A stretch of DNA of 64,000 bases. It comes from an uncultured Bartonella sp. (GTDB taxonomy: Bacteria > Pseudomonadota > Alphaproteobacteria > Rhizobiales > Rhizobiaceae). Where the stretch lies: contig NZ_CALYPR010000003.1 of assembly GCF_945277285.1 (NCBI RefSeq), forward strand, positions 310,001-374,000. The letters are read 5' to 3'. Made by a program: the position numbers and the translations under genes. Positions 10,072 to 20,228 of this stretch are shown here, piece after piece. The notes under the pieces are model-generated. The model did no database searches, was not told the DNA's origin, and saw nothing but the letters and a program-made list of their open reading frames with translations. Positions within the stretch are counted from its first letter, which is position 1; the number at the start of each line of letters is the position of its first letter.

Positions 10072-10531
10072 TCAGGCTCTTTTTCTGGAATTGGGAGCTG
10101 TCAATCAATATTGGGTTCATTATCGATTGACGGAAGATTGGGGATATACAAAACTTGCCAACAAGGAACGTGAAGAATCTATTGAAGAGATGGGCCACGT
10201 CGACAAGCTGGTAAAACGCATTGTATTTCTCGAAGGCCATCCGAATTTGCAAACACTTGCACCTTTGCGCATTGGACAAAATATCAAGGAAGTTCTTGAA
10301 TGCGATTTGGCAGGTGAATATGAGGCGCGCGAGGCCTATCGCGTTGCACGCGAGCTCTGTGCTGAACTTTCAGACCACATTTCGAAGAAATTGTTCGACG
10401 AATTACTGGAAGATGAAGAAGGTCACATCGATTTTCTAGAGACACAACTTGCTCTTCTGAATAAAATTGGTGAAGAGAAATATGGCCAGTTGAATGCTGG
10501 CACAGCCGAACACGCTGAAGCTAAAGAATAA
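10037..10531 (+). CDS. bfr: Bacterioferritin
   Basis: Haem-containing 24-mer ferritin that oxidises Fe2+ and stores the mineral core. The four-helix ferritin fold is recognisable, with ferroxidase ligands in [14 protein letters not shown] (Glu), [13 protein letters not shown] (ExxH) and [13 protein letters not shown] (ExxH). Met within EEMGHVDK corresponds to the haem-ligating region. The start lies inside the 3' end of bfd, indicating translational coupling, and a terminator follows. Length 164 is typical. Confidence 0.96.
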   Translation: MKGHEKVIERLNQALFLELGAVNQYWVHYRLTEDWGYTKLANKEREESIEEMGHVDKLVKRIVFLEGHPNLQTLAPLRIGQNIKEVLECDLAGEYEAREAYRVARELCAELSDHISKKLFDELLEDEEGHIDFLETQLALLNKIGEEKYGQLNAGTAEHAEAKE

Positions 10532-10538
10532 TATCTGC

Positions 10539-10588
10539 TTAAAACTCATAGGACCGATTTTGACGGCCTTATGAGTTTTATTTAAATC
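10539..10588 (+). terminator. Terminator after bfr
   Basis: A long imperfect stem: AAAACTCATA pairs with TATGAGTTTT, continued by an inner GGACCG / CGGCC helix. It ends in a T-rich tract and starts 8 bp past the bfr stop. Confidence 0.75.
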
Positions 10589-10766
10589 AGGTGACGATTT
10601 TTATAAAAATCGCTCTCAAAACCAAGTCTTTAGAATACATGAAAAAATAGCTCCAAAAGCTTATTTTTTATGCTTTTTTTCGTTTAAGTTCGGTATATCT
10701 GATCACTTCGGCGCAGACACGCATCAGCAATGTTTTTAAATATTACGGCCAAGGCGGTCTTATTTC

Positions 10767-13016
10767 TTAACGCAAATATTTTCGATACTCGTTCCACGGT
10801 CGAGTCGGACCACTGTTGACAGAAGAAATTATTTTTTCATTTGAAGTTATTAATATACTTCCCTTTAACCCCAATAAATTCGGTGTAATGACTTTTTGTT
10901 CCGGATGGCAATTCGTCATGTGGATATTCAAAGAAACAACGACTATATCGGCATCGGGACAGATAAGTTCACTGCTGTTTTGCTTTTCGATTACCGCCAC
11001 TTTTAGACCAGTGCTTAGTAACGCGTGACATATCCCCTCTTCGCACCAAAATTGCGCACCAATTTGTTGACCTTTTGCTGCGGGACCAACAATTTCATCC
11101 AATCCATAAGAACGCTGCCAAATATTGGCAGTAAATTTTGTCGGTTTTAAATCGGTAACATAAAGTATTTTTCTATCGATCAAACCGACAGAACCGCGAT
11201 CTTCAGAAACGAGCAACAATGGTTGCTTTTGAAAAACTATAAACGCAATGCCAACAGCAAAAAATACGCCTGAAAACAGGCATAGACGTGTTTTGAAAAA
11301 CAACAACACAATTAAACCGCAAGATAGGATAATCAGTGCTATAGGTGGCATTGTTCCAGGATTGATGTCGGGTGATATCGCGGCCACGCTATAAGCAATT
11401 TGTTCGACGATCTTTACTCCCGCCCCCATGATCTGCAGAGGCCACCATTCAAGACCAAACGGCATTAAAAGTGCAGCTAGAAGTGCAAAGGGCATCACGG
11501 CTATAGACATAACCGGAAAAGCCAAAGCGTTGCTGATAACGCCTAAAGGTGCTGTATTGGAAAAATGGTACGATGCGAAAATCCCGCTTGCCAGTCCCGC
11601 AACCAGTGATGCGACTGCTGTCGATACAACCGGAAATAGCATAAGATCGAAAATTTTGCCGCCAACGAACATTGGTGTCGTATTACGGTTAGCTCTGTGA
11701 TTTCTGCTCCACCAGCCAAAGATTGCGACCAATGCAGCTGTCGCAGAAAAAGACATCTGGAAACTCGGACCCAAAACTTCGTGAGGAACCACGATCAGAG
11801 TTATCAGTGCTGCAATAGCAAGATTCCGCATGGTAATTGCAGAACGGTCAAAAATGATAGCGATAAGCATAACTGCTACCATTACAAAACTTCGCTCAGC
11901 TGCCACGTCAGATCCCGAAAGCAGGAGATAGAAAGCCGAGATAAAAAGTGCACCGCAAGCCGCAATTTTCTTTGATTGGAAACGCGAAGAAAAACTTTGA
12001 AAAAATGCAAATATGGTTCTCATCACTATCAGAACCATGCCCGCTACCATTGCCATATGCAAACCGGAAATAGACAGAATGTGGGAAAGGCCGGCAATAC
12101 GCAAGGCCTCATTGGTTTGAGGAGAAATGCCGCTTCGCTCGCCGGTAATCAAGGCTGCTGCAATACTACCCGTCTCACCGCCGATGGCTTCTGTTATTCG
12201 GTTGGTCATTGACTGGCGCAAACGCGATACATCAAGTGACAAACGGTCAAACAAAGAGGAAGGCGGCTTAACAATCGTTTTCGTTGGCTTTCCTACAAAA
12301 TATCCTTGCGCACCGATGGATTGAAAATAGTTATAAAAGCTAAAATCATAACTATTCGGTCGGACTGGTCCCGATGCGGCACGAAGCCTTACTCGTCCTT
12401 CAATTCCGTCACCGGGGTTAAGCTCAATATTTTTCGTAAAACCAGATAATTTCACCCTTTGCGGCGAGTATTTCAATTCGGGATTTTTAGTTGACAAGAT
12501 GTCGACGACAAGCCTCGACTTGCCATTTGCTGTTTTTTCAACTCTAGCGATACGGCCATTCAATGTTGTCGAAACGTCACGTCCGAGCATCGGCGTTGCA
12601 ACGCGCCAAGTCTCTATTTTTGCCGAAAGAGCACCATGAGAAATACATGTTATGATACTTATTAGAAAAAACAATGGGCGATAATGTCTTGAAAGGAATA
12701 GCAACCCGCTCGTTAAAACGAAATACGCTGCAAGTCTTAAGCCATCTGGTTCATAAGAAAGATGGAAGTAGACAACGACGCCGATTGTCATAAATACCGG
12801 TAGCAGCAAAAAGCCTAAGCCTTGATCCAGCTCGAAAACGAGTGAACCACGTAACCGTTTTAATATGTCAGCGAGTTTTTGATAAAGTCCCTTAAACCCT
12901 GTTTTATATGGAACAATAAATGGTATATCATTCGGCAGACTCACGACATGCCGATCAAGCGGACTGTAAAGCTGCGCAGCTGGCCTCATTTTAATTTTGC
13001 CGGATTGCCTGTTCAA
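10767..13016 (-). CDS. comEC: ComEC/Rec2 family DNA-uptake channel protein
   Basis: Polytopic membrane protein expected to form the inner-membrane channel for transforming single-stranded DNA. The 749 residues comprise an N-terminal membrane and soluble OB-like (DUF4131) part to ~residue 230, the competence domain with the hallmark GLSHILSISGLHMAM around residue 300, many hydrophobic helices, and a C-terminal remnant of the metallo-beta-lactamase-like region that lacks an obvious HxHxDH. It diverges from gltX. Other competence genes are not visible, so a working uptake system is not implied. Confidence 0.92.
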   Translation of the reverse strand: MNRQSGKIKMRPAAQLYSPLDRHVVSLPNDIPFIVPYKTGFKGLYQKLADILKRLRGSLVFELDQGLGFLLLPVFMTIGVVVYFHLSYEPDGLRLAAYFVLTSGLLFLSRHYRPLFFLISIITCISHGALSAKIETWRVATPMLGRDVSTTLNGRIARVEKTANGKSRLVVDILSTKNPELKYSPQRVKLSGFTKNIELNPGDGIEGRVRLRAASGPVRPNSYDFSFYNYFQSIGAQGYFVGKPTKTIVKPPSSLFDRLSLDVSRLRQSMTNRITEAIGGETGSIAAALITGERSGISPQTNEALRIAGLSHILSISGLHMAMVAGMVLIVMRTIFAFFQSFSSRFQSKKIAACGALFISAFYLLLSGSDVAAERSFVMVAVMLIAIIFDRSAITMRNLAIAALITLIVVPHEVLGPSFQMSFSATAALVAIFGWWSRNHRANRNTTPMFVGGKIFDLMLFPVVSTAVASLVAGLASGIFASYHFSNTAPLGVISNALAFPVMSIAVMPFALLAALLMPFGLEWWPLQIMGAGVKIVEQIAYSVAAISPDINPGTMPPIALIILSCGLIVLLFFKTRLCLFSGVFFAVGIAFIVFQKQPLLLVSEDRGSVGLIDRKILYVTDLKPTKFTANIWQRSYGLDEIVGPAAKGQQIGAQFWCEEGICHALLSTGLKVAVIEKQNSSELICPDADIVVVSLNIHMTNCHPEQKVITPNLLGLKGSILITSNEKIISSVNSGPTRPWNEYRKYLR

Positions 13017-13166
13017 TCCCTGCGCATTTGATTTGCTTTGTAATGCATTTCGCTGCTTTATAATTCTGATTGTTTCCTTTGGTATGACTATTGCATGCCG
13101 GCCAGTCTATGCTAATGGTTCAACGCCATACTGACAATGGAATACACAAAAAAATCTGGAGACATT

Positions 13167-14588
13167 ATGTCCACGCCTGTAGTTACCCGTTTCGCCCCTT
13201 CACCCACTGGTTTTCTTCACATTGGGGGAGCGCGTACCGCCCTTTTTAACTGGCTTTATGCCAAACATACCGGTGGAAAAATGCTGCTCCGTATCGAAGA
13301 TACCGATCGGGAAAGATCCACCGAAGCAGCGGTAAATGCAATTATTGACGGATTAAAGTGGTTGGGGCTGACATGGGACGGTGAACCGATTTCCCAATTT
13401 TCCCGTGTCGATCGTCATCGTGAAGTAGCTGAACAGCTCGTCAAAAAAGGTGAAGCATATTATTGCTATGCAACGCCGGAAGAGCTGACAGAAATGCGCG
13501 AGAAGGCAAAAGCGGAAGGAAAGCCACCGCGCTATAACGGTATCTGGCGCGATCGCGACCCCTCAGAGGCCCCAATAGGTGTCAAACCGGTTATCCGCAT
13601 CAAAGCTCCACAAATAGGCGAGACTATTGTTCATGACCGCGTTCAAGGGGATGTGCATTTTCCCAATAAAGATCTTGACGATTTTATCATCCTGCGTTCA
13701 GATGGCACACCGACCTATATGTTGGCGGTTGTGGTTGATGACCATGATATGGGCGTTACCCATGTTATCCGCGGCGATGATCATCTGACCAATGCTGCCC
13801 GGCAAACCATTCTTTTTAAGGCAATGGGATGGGACGTACCGGTGATGGCTCATATCCCGCTTATTCATGGTGCGGATGGAGCCAAGCTATCCAAACGTCA
13901 CGGTGCACTCGGTGTAGATGCCTATCGTGCCATGGGTTATTTGCCGAACGCTTTGCGCAATTATCTCGTGCGTCTTGGTTGGAGCCATGGGGATGACGAG
14001 ATTATGTCTACAGAAGACATGGTCGCCTGGTTTAATATTGATGACATCAATAAAGGAGCAGCGCGTTTCGATTTCAAAAAGCTTGAAGCTATTAACGGTC
14101 AATATATGCGTCATTGCGACGATAAGGAGCTTTTTGATTACGCACTTTCAATCCTGCCTGAAATTGAAGGTGGCAAAGACATAGCAGCCAAACTTAACAA
14201 GAAAAATCGTGCTGAGTTTCTCAAAGCAATGCCGGAGCTGAAGGAACGATCAAAGACTGTTGTAGAACTCATCGACAATGCATCGTTTATTTTTGCAAAT
14301 CGTCCTTTAACGTTTGATGAAAAAGCTTCCAACTTGCTGAATGAAGAAGGAAAAGCTACTTTGAATGCAGTTTATCCTTTACTTGAAGCCTGCACCGAAT
14401 GGGATAAAGAAAAACTTGAACATGTTGTTAGACAATATGCAGAAGATGCGCAAATAAAACTGGGTAAAGTTGCCCAGCCCTTGCGTGCTGCACTGACCGG
14501 AAAAGCGGTTTCTCCGGGGGTTTTTGATGTTCTTGTTGTTTTGGGAAGAGAAGAGTCTCTCGGGCGTATTCATGACCAACTAGACTAA
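13167..14588 (+). CDS. gltX: Glutamate--tRNA ligase, canonical copy
   Basis: Charges tRNA-Glu. The 473-residue protein has [16 protein letters not shown] (HIGH motif) at the N-terminus and the KMSKS loop as KLSKRHG. I chose ATG at 13167 because CTGGAGA lies 4-5 bases upstream and the protein then begins as in other GluRS. An ATG 30 bases earlier is in frame but lacks a ribosome-binding site. It diverges from comEC and is followed by its own terminator and then gltA, an arrangement common in Hyphomicrobiales. Confidence 0.97.
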   Translation: MSTPVVTRFAPSPTGFLHIGGARTALFNWLYAKHTGGKMLLRIEDTDRERSTEAAVNAIIDGLKWLGLTWDGEPISQFSRVDRHREVAEQLVKKGEAYYCYATPEELTEMREKAKAEGKPPRYNGIWRDRDPSEAPIGVKPVIRIKAPQIGETIVHDRVQGDVHFPNKDLDDFIILRSDGTPTYMLAVVVDDHDMGVTHVIRGDDHLTNAARQTILFKAMGWDVPVMAHIPLIHGADGAKLSKRHGALGVDAYRAMGYLPNALRNYLVRLGWSHGDDEIMSTEDMVAWFNIDDINKGAARFDFKKLEAINGQYMRHCDDKELFDYALSILPEIEGGKDIAAKLNKKNRAEFLKAMPELKERSKTVVELIDNASFIFANRPLTFDEKASNLLNEEGKATLNAVYPLLEACTEWDKEKLEHVVRQYAEDAQIKLGKVAQPLRAALTGKAVSPGVFDVLVVLGREESLGRIHDQLD

Positions 14589-14627
14589 AGCTTTAAGTTA
14601 TAGAAAAATAAAAATATTTACAATTTT

Positions 14628-14665
14628 ATACCACAGCTCGTAGTCAAATAGCTGTGGTATTTTTA
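14628..14665 (+). terminator. Intrinsic terminator after gltX
   Basis: Perfect 11-bp stem ATACCACAGCT / AGCTGTGGTAT with an 11-nt loop, followed by TTTTT. Confidence 0.88.
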
Positions 14666-14907
14666 AAGCAAAAATCAAAAACAAAGAAAACTTCTTGCCA
14701 GCTACTGCAACGCCACGCAATTTTCCACCCTTCTTCACACAAGATTGACGGTGGTAACGTAAAAATGCCGACTTTTGCGATTGCATGTTGGCTCTTTTGG
14801 GCTAATCTGACAACAAATTATAAATGGACAAAATACTCGTCACTACCTTAAAAGTGAATGTGGTAATTCATCATTTGTCGGAGCGGAGGGTCTGAAAGGG
14901 AAGAAAA
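14666..14907 (+). promoter_or_regulatory. gltA upstream region with candidate promoter
   Basis: Non-coding 240 bp between the gltX terminator and gltA. A possible sigma-70 promoter is TTGGGC (14797) with TATAAA (14819) at 16-bp spacing. No other structure was recognised. Confidence 0.35.
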
Positions 14908-16200
14908 ATGAAAGATAATAAAGCTCATATATCGGTTGATGGCAAAAGCATTGAACTTCCGGTTCGTAAGGGTACAATTGGGCCCGATGTAATTGAAATT
15001 GCCCCTCTGTATAAAGAAACCGGCACTTTCACCTATGATCCCGGTTTTACTTCAACAGCTTCTTGTGAATCGAAGATCACTTATATTGATGGAAATGCCG
15101 GCGTCCTGCTTTACCGCGGTTATTCTATCGACCAGCTTGCCGAACAAGGTGATTTTCTAGAAACCTGTTATCTGCTTTTATACGGTGAACTGCCGACAAA
15201 GAAGCAGAAGGTCGATTTTGATAAAACGATCATGCAACATACAATGGTGCATGAGCAGTTTTCACGGTTTTTCCATGGATTTCGTCGTGATTCGCACCCG
15301 ATGGCGGTAATGGTTGCCTGTTTAGGTGCAATGTCTGCATTCTATCACGATTCACTTGACATTTCAGATCCTCACCAAAGGATGATAGCTTCCATTCGTT
15401 TGATCTCAAAGGTTCCGACACTGGCTGCAATGGCTTATAAATATTCTATTGGTCAGCCATTTGTCTACCCAAAGAATGGACTGGGTTATGCTGCCAATTT
15501 CCTCCAAATGTGTTTTGCTGTTCCTTGCGAAGAATACAAAGTCAATCCAGTTCTTGCCCGTGCAATGGATCGCATTTTCATTCTTCATGCCGACCATGAA
15601 CAGAATGCTTCAACTTCAACGGTACGTTTGGCCGGTTCTTCAGGGGCTAATCCGTTTGCATGTATTGCTGCAGGTGTTGCCTGTCTGTGGGGGCCAGCCC
15701 ACGGTGGAGCTAACGAAGCCTGCTTGAAGATGTTGCAGGAAATAGGATCGGTTGAAAGAATTCCTGAATTCATTGCACGTGCTAAAGACAAAAATGACCC
15801 GTTCCGTCTGATGGGATTTGGTCATCGTGTCTATAAAAATTATGATCCACGTGCCAAAATTATGCAAAAAACCTGCCATGAGGTTTTGACCGAACTTGGT
15901 ATCAAAGATGATCCTCTCCTCGATATTGCCATGGAACTCGAGCATATAGCTCTGCATGACGAATATTTCATCGAGAAAAAACTCTATCCGAATGTCGACT
16001 TCTATTCAGGTATTACGTTGAAGGCTTTGGGTTTCCCGACTGATATGTTTACTGTTTTGTTTGCCTTGGCACGTTGTGTCGGCTGGGTTGCCCAGTGGAA
16101 AGAAATGATCGAAGATCCGGCTCAGAAAATCGGTCGTCCGCGTCAGCTTTATACAGGTGCTGCCCGTCGCGATTACATTCCCATGGATCAGCGCAAATAA
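14908..16200 (+). CDS. gltA: Citrate synthase
   Basis: Condenses acetyl-CoA and oxaloacetate at entry to the TCA cycle. Type II (hexameric) citrate synthase of 430 residues, with catalytic His in [12 protein letters not shown] and in [14 protein letters not shown], and a catalytic Asp near the C-terminus (NVDFYSG). A GGAGGGTCTGAAAGGG-rich stretch precedes the ATG. The nucleotide sequence around GGAGCTAACGAAGCC and TTTACTGTTTTG resembles the region used for Bartonella gltA typing, which is part of the case for a Bartonellaceae host. Own promoter region and strong terminator. Confidence 0.98.
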   Translation: MKDNKAHISVDGKSIELPVRKGTIGPDVIEIAPLYKETGTFTYDPGFTSTASCESKITYIDGNAGVLLYRGYSIDQLAEQGDFLETCYLLLYGELPTKKQKVDFDKTIMQHTMVHEQFSRFFHGFRRDSHPMAVMVACLGAMSAFYHDSLDISDPHQRMIASIRLISKVPTLAAMAYKYSIGQPFVYPKNGLGYAANFLQMCFAVPCEEYKVNPVLARAMDRIFILHADHEQNASTSTVRLAGSSGANPFACIAAGVACLWGPAHGGANEACLKMLQEIGSVERIPEFIARAKDKNDPFRLMGFGHRVYKNYDPRAKIMQKTCHEVLTELGIKDDPLLDIAMELEHIALHDEYFIEKKLYPNVDFYSGITLKALGFPTDMFTVLFALARCVGWVAQWKEMIEDPAQKIGRPRQLYTGAARRDYIPMDQRK

Positions 16201-16236
16201 TTCCATTTAAGCCAACGGTAATTTTCAAGAATGTCG

Positions 16237-16278
16237 AAAAACACCCCCGCTATCAATAAAACAGCGAGGGTGTTTTTT
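16237..16278 (+). terminator. Intrinsic terminator after gltA
   Basis: AAAAACACCCCCGCT pairs with AGCGAGGGTGTTTTT (one bulge or mismatch), followed by a T-run, 36 bp past the gltA stop. Confidence 0.9.
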
Positions 16279-16482
16279 AAAAATGACATCTTGTTGAAAT
16301 AATAAGAAAATTTCAGTGACTAATAAACTATTTACGAAACACCCGCAAGCTTAAATAAAACTTCCACTTAGAGTCCATAAAGTTCGTAACAGTTTCCATG
16401 TAAGCAGTGAAAACTCAAACGCGGCAAACTAGACTTGATAAGTGAAATTAGACAAAGTTTTCGTCATTTTTCCAGCTTTTCT

Positions 16483-17250
16483 TTATTGGGCGGTATAACC
16501 GCCATCAATAACCAGTTCCGATCCGGTCACAAAACCGGATTCATCTGAAGCAAGATAGAGAATACCATAAGCAATATCATCCGGCACGCCAAGTCTACCG
16601 ATTGGATGAAGAGCTGTAAGCGCCGCCTTTCGTTCTTCTGCATCGCCACTTTCTTTTGTGCTTTCTTCAACCATTGGTGTCCAGATATATCCGGGATGAA
16701 CCGAGTTTACGCGAATACCATAGCCAGATTTTGCACAATGCAAGGCCGCGGATTTGCTAAACAATCTGACGCCACCTTTGCTGGCATTATAAGCTGCAAG
16801 TGTGGGGTCTCCTACCAGACCTTCAATCGATGACAGATTGATAATTGAGCCGCTTTTCTGGTATTTCATAGCACGAATAGCTTCCCGCGTTCCAAGAAAT
16901 ACAGCATCAAGATTAACAGATTGGAGAAAGCGCCATCTTTCCAATGTTTCGTCTTCGGCAGATGCAGAATATCCGACACCGGCATTATTGACCAGAACAT
17001 CAAGACGCCCAAATAAGTTGACCGTATTATCAACGACTTGTTTCCATTGTTGTTCGTCGGCAACGTCCTGTTTCATAAATTTTGCAGTACCACCGGCTTT
17101 CTTTATCTCCGCTTCAACTATTAAGCCTTGCGTCTCATCAAGATCGGTTAACACGACCTTTGCACCCTCTTTTGCCAGAAGCCGTGATATTGCTTCGCCC
17201 AATCCTTTTGCACCGCCGGTAACAATCGCCACTTTATCTTTTACACGCAT
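16483..17250 (-). CDS. Short-chain dehydrogenase/reductase (classical SDR)
   Basis: NAD(P)-dependent oxidoreductase of 255 residues. It has the cofactor motif TGGAKGLGEA, NNAG, and the catalytic Ser-Tyr-Lys set in LSSIEGL and YNASKGG, so it should be active. Overall it resembles the cyclopentanol / 3-hydroxysteroid / secondary-alcohol dehydrogenase branch, but the substrate cannot be read from the sequence. The start at 17250 has an excellent GAGGAGA ribosome-binding site; an in-frame ATG 27 bases upstream does not. The RecD-like helicase gene ends 72 bp upstream on the same strand. Confidence 0.93.
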   Translation of the reverse strand: MRVKDKVAIVTGGAKGLGEAISRLLAKEGAKVVLTDLDETQGLIVEAEIKKAGGTAKFMKQDVADEQQWKQVVDNTVNLFGRLDVLVNNAGVGYSASAEDETLERWRFLQSVNLDAVFLGTREAIRAMKYQKSGSIINLSSIEGLVGDPTLAAYNASKGGVRLFSKSAALHCAKSGYGIRVNSVHPGYIWTPMVEESTKESGDAEERKAALTALHPIGRLGVPDDIAYGILYLASDESGFVTGSELVIDGGYTAQ

Positions 17251-17321
17251 TATATTTCTCCTCGTTATAACAATCATTCACTATCGGATGGGATAGCATC
17301 GGTATTCAACCGAAGATGCAT

Positions 17322-18443
17322 TTATCGTACAATAGTCAAACGTTCTGCTGCACGGGTAATTGCTGTATAAAGCCAGCGTTCTCGTGTTTCACGAAATGCA
17401 AAACTTTCATCAAACAACACAACATTATCCCATTGCGAGCCTTGAGCCTTATGAACGGTCAGGGCATACCCATAGTCGAAATCATCATAGCGACGTTTGA
17501 GCTGCCACGATATTTCACTATCTGGAACTTCAAAAACCGCCTTCAACAATTTTATTTTTGCAACTCCCCTATCCTCATCTTCCGGTGTTACCAACAGATT
17601 GATACCGGGTTTGACAGTTTCTTTCGAGGCCGTCATCACCTTCCATAATGATCCGTTAAGAAGTCCCTTTGCAGGGTCGTTGCGCAGACAAACAAGCTTA
17701 TCGCCTGCTTGTGGGTAGTCAGCTGTAAAACCTTTAAGTTCTCTTAGACGTTTATTATAAAGGCGCCTTGTTCTGTTGGTACCTACAAGAACCTGATCGG
17801 CTTCAAGAACCAATTTCTGATCAACCTGTTTTCTTGCAATAACTTTTGCAGCCCCATAATCGCCATATTCAATATTCCGCCCTTCTCGTACATCCATGGC
17901 CAAGCGGATAATCGGATTATCGCGTGCCTGCCGGTGAATTTCGGTTAAAAGAAAATCGGGTTCATGTTCGGTAAAAAAACCACCACCCGATATTGGTGGT
18001 AATTGCTCAGGATCGCCCAATACCAAAATAGGTGTCCCAAAACTCATTAAATCGCGCCCCAGTTGCTCATCCACCATGGAACATTCATCGATAACAACCA
18101 GCTTGGCTTGGGCAATCGGGCTTTGTCGATTGAGCGAAAACATAGGGGCCATTGAAGTTTTACCGGTAGTTTCATCGGCAACTTCTTCTTCACCCCGCGG
18201 ACGGTAGATAAGTGAATGAATGGTGCGCGCGTTACTTGCCCCTTTTGATCTTAGAACCTGCGCTGCTTTTCCGGTAAAAGCAGCAAATTGCACCGTTCCA
18301 TCAACACTTTCGGCAAAATAGCGTGCCAAAGTTGTTTTACCTGTTCCCGCATAACCAAACAAACGAAAAATTTGTGACTGGCCGTTTTTTAACCAAACAG
18401 CTACTTGGGTCAGTGCTCTATCTTGTTCCGGTGAAAATTGCAT
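17322..18443 (-). CDS. RecD-like ATP-dependent DNA helicase (AAA/UvrD-C2 type)
   Basis: Superfamily 1B helicase of 373 residues. It has Walker A in FGYAGTGKTTLA, Walker B in VVIDECSMVDE, a glutamine/GDPEQLPP motif and the C-terminal UvrD_C_2 segment YALTVHKAQGSQWDNV. It lacks the N-terminal domain of RecD2 and the context of RecBCD, so it is a compact RecD/Pif1-like enzyme of the kind found as a stand-alone gene in Rhizobiales. A role in DNA repair or replication is inferred from the family. It diverges from the nitronate monooxygenase gene. Confidence 0.9.
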   Translation of the reverse strand: MQFSPEQDRALTQVAVWLKNGQSQIFRLFGYAGTGKTTLARYFAESVDGTVQFAAFTGKAAQVLRSKGASNARTIHSLIYRPRGEEEVADETTGKTSMAPMFSLNRQSPIAQAKLVVIDECSMVDEQLGRDLMSFGTPILVLGDPEQLPPISGGGFFTEHEPDFLLTEIHRQARDNPIIRLAMDVREGRNIEYGDYGAAKVIARKQVDQKLVLEADQVLVGTNRTRRLYNKRLRELKGFTADYPQAGDKLVCLRNDPAKGLLNGSLWKVMTASKETVKPGINLLVTPEDEDRGVAKIKLLKAVFEVPDSEISWQLKRRYDDFDYGYALTVHKAQGSQWDNVVLFDESFAFRETRERWLYTAITRAAERLTIVR

Positions 18444-18528
18444 AGATCATAAAAACAGGATTCGACGATGAAGGGCAAGTCAATTATAGTCTATTTGAAA
18501 AGACCCGCCGTTGTTTAAAACGGAAATT

Positions 18529-19596
18529 ATGGTCAGCATCGATTTCAGCGAGCGGTTTCAACTTGATATCCCGCTTATTCAGGCTCCTATGGAAGGCGTT
18601 TCGACACCTTTGCTTGCCGCTCAAATCTGTAACAACGGGGCGATTGGTTCTCTCGGTCTTGGAGCGTCTTCGCTAAAAGATGCGACCACTGCTATTGGCG
18701 AGCTGAAAAAAGCAACAAAGCGGCCATTCAATGTTAATTTTTTTTGCCATAAGCGGCGTTGTTTAATCAAAAAAACAGAGCTCGACTGGCTAAAGAGATT
18801 AAAACCATTGTTTCAATGTCTTGGCGAAAATCCGCCTGATAATCTTGATGAAATATACGATAGTTTTTACGGAAACAATGCACTTTTCAAGATGGTTATG
18901 GATGAAAAACCAGCTATAGCGAGTTTTTTCGGACTACCCGAGCCACAAAAATTTTTATCAATGAAAGAAGCCGGTATCTATCTTATTGCCACGGCCACCA
19001 ATCTTGGTGAAGCACTGGCAATTGAACAGGCGGGCTTTGATGCAGTCATTGCTCAAGGATATGAAGCTGGTGGCCATCGGGGAATGTTCAATGAGAATGC
19101 TGTCGATTTGCGACTAACGCGTGGTACTCTTTTAAATGAAATCCAAAAACAAGTAAAAATTCCGGTTATTGCCGCTGGCGGCATTATGAACGGCTATGAT
19201 ATTTACACCTCTATCAAATCGGGAGCGAGCGCCGTGCAAATGAGCACGGCTTTTATCGCCTGCCCTGAATCTCAGGCGAATAGCGGTTATCGAGAAACTC
19301 TCAATAGTCGGGCAGCATATCACACCACGATGACAAGAACCTTTTCCGGTCGTCCGGTACGTGCGCTTGCCAATCGGTTTACCGATTATACCGCAAATGT
19401 GCCGGCCGAAGACATTCCCCCTTACCCCTTTGCCTATGATGCAGCAAAACAGCTCAATAAACTGGCCACATCTCAAGGTAATATTCACTATGGTGCCTAT
19501 CGGGCCGGACAAGGCGCACCTTTTGTAAGGCCAATGAAAGCAGCTGAACTTCTGGAATGCCTGAAAAAAGAATATAATCAACGCTATGAAAAATAG
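18529..19596 (+). CDS. Nitronate monooxygenase / 2-nitropropane dioxygenase family protein
   Basis: FMN-dependent TIM-barrel enzyme of 355 residues. Family marks are PLIQAPMEGVSTP at the N-terminus, the AQGYEAGGHRG phosphate/FMN segment, and AAGGIMNGYDI with SAVQMSTAF. It probably oxidises propionate-3-nitronate or similar toxic nitronates. The active-site His of AGGH is present. I chose ATG 18529 over a TTG six codons upstream. A bidirectional terminator shared with ilvH follows. Confidence 0.9.
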   Translation: MVSIDFSERFQLDIPLIQAPMEGVSTPLLAAQICNNGAIGSLGLGASSLKDATTAIGELKKATKRPFNVNFFCHKRRCLIKKTELDWLKRLKPLFQCLGENPPDNLDEIYDSFYGNNALFKMVMDEKPAIASFFGLPEPQKFLSMKEAGIYLIATATNLGEALAIEQAGFDAVIAQGYEAGGHRGMFNENAVDLRLTRGTLLNEIQKQVKIPVIAAGGIMNGYDIYTSIKSGASAVQMSTAFIACPESQANSGYRETLNSRAAYHTTMTRTFSGRPVRALANRFTDYTANVPAEDIPPYPFAYDAAKQLNKLATSQGNIHYGAYRAGQGAPFVRPMKAAELLECLKKEYNQRYEK

Positions 19597-19635
19597 AAAA
19601 AAGGTCATCGCATGTTGCTGCAATGACCTTTCTTT
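19597..19635. terminator. Bidirectional terminator between the nitronate monooxygenase gene and ilvH
   Basis: AAAGGTCAT / ATGACCTTT inverted repeat between convergent genes, with A-rich and T-rich flanks. Confidence 0.75.
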
Positions 19636-19643
19636 TCAACTAA

Positions 19644-20219
19644 TCACATCCCCTCAGGACCGCGATTCATTGCCGACACACCGGTACGACAAATTTCAAC
19701 CAATCCCAATGGACGCATAATCGAGATAAACTGGTCGACTTTTGCTGTGCGACCAGTAATTTCAAAGATAAAATGTTCTACAGTTGCATCAATAACCTTT
19801 GCGTGGAATGCTTCTGCCAAGCGCAAAGCTTCGACCCGATCAGCCCCCTCACCTGCTACTTTTATCAGTGCCAACTCGCGTTCAATCGGCCCTTCCTGAC
19901 CTTGCTCACGCGCTCTGTCGGTAAGATCAACCACCCGATGAACCGGCACGATGCGTTCCAGTTGATGGCGTATCTGATTGAGCACCTGCGGTGTTGCCCT
20001 TGTAACAACGGTTATACGAGAAAGCCGCTGTTCGTGTTCTGTCTCGGAAACCGTTAAACTTTCAATATTATAGCCGCGTCCTGAAAAAAGACCAATAACA
20101 CGTGCAAGCACGCCCGGTTCATTGTCAACCAGAACAGCAAGCATATGGGTCTCCATCGGGTCATTATCCGGCTCGATAAAATAAGCGGAGCCAAAGCTTA
20201 GATTCTGTGCGTTCATCAT
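19644..20219 (-). CDS. ilvH: Acetolactate synthase small (regulatory) subunit
   Basis: Regulatory subunit that activates the catalytic subunit and confers valine feedback inhibition. The N-terminal ACT domain (HMLAVLVDNEPGVLARVIGLF, then GYNIESLTV) sits unusually far in, after ~25 extra residues. A C-terminal ALS_ss_C domain follows, ending MRPLGLVEICRTGV. AAGGA lies 8-9 bases before the ATG at 20219; a second ATG follows immediately. The gap to ilvI is 9 bp, so the two are one operon under the attenuator upstream of ilvI. Confidence 0.97.
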   Translation of the reverse strand: MMNAQNLSFGSAYFIEPDNDPMETHMLAVLVDNEPGVLARVIGLFSGRGYNIESLTVSETEHEQRLSRITVVTRATPQVLNQIRHQLERIVPVHRVVDLTDRAREQGQEGPIERELALIKVAGEGADRVEALRLAEAFHAKVIDATVEHFIFEITGRTAKVDQFISIMRPLGLVEICRTGVSAMNRGPEGM

Positions 20220-20228
20220 TCTCAATCC

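Noticed and set aside
16279-16482. Small RNA or gene between gltA and the SDR gene
   Set aside because: No promoter-terminator pair and no protein-like frame was found.
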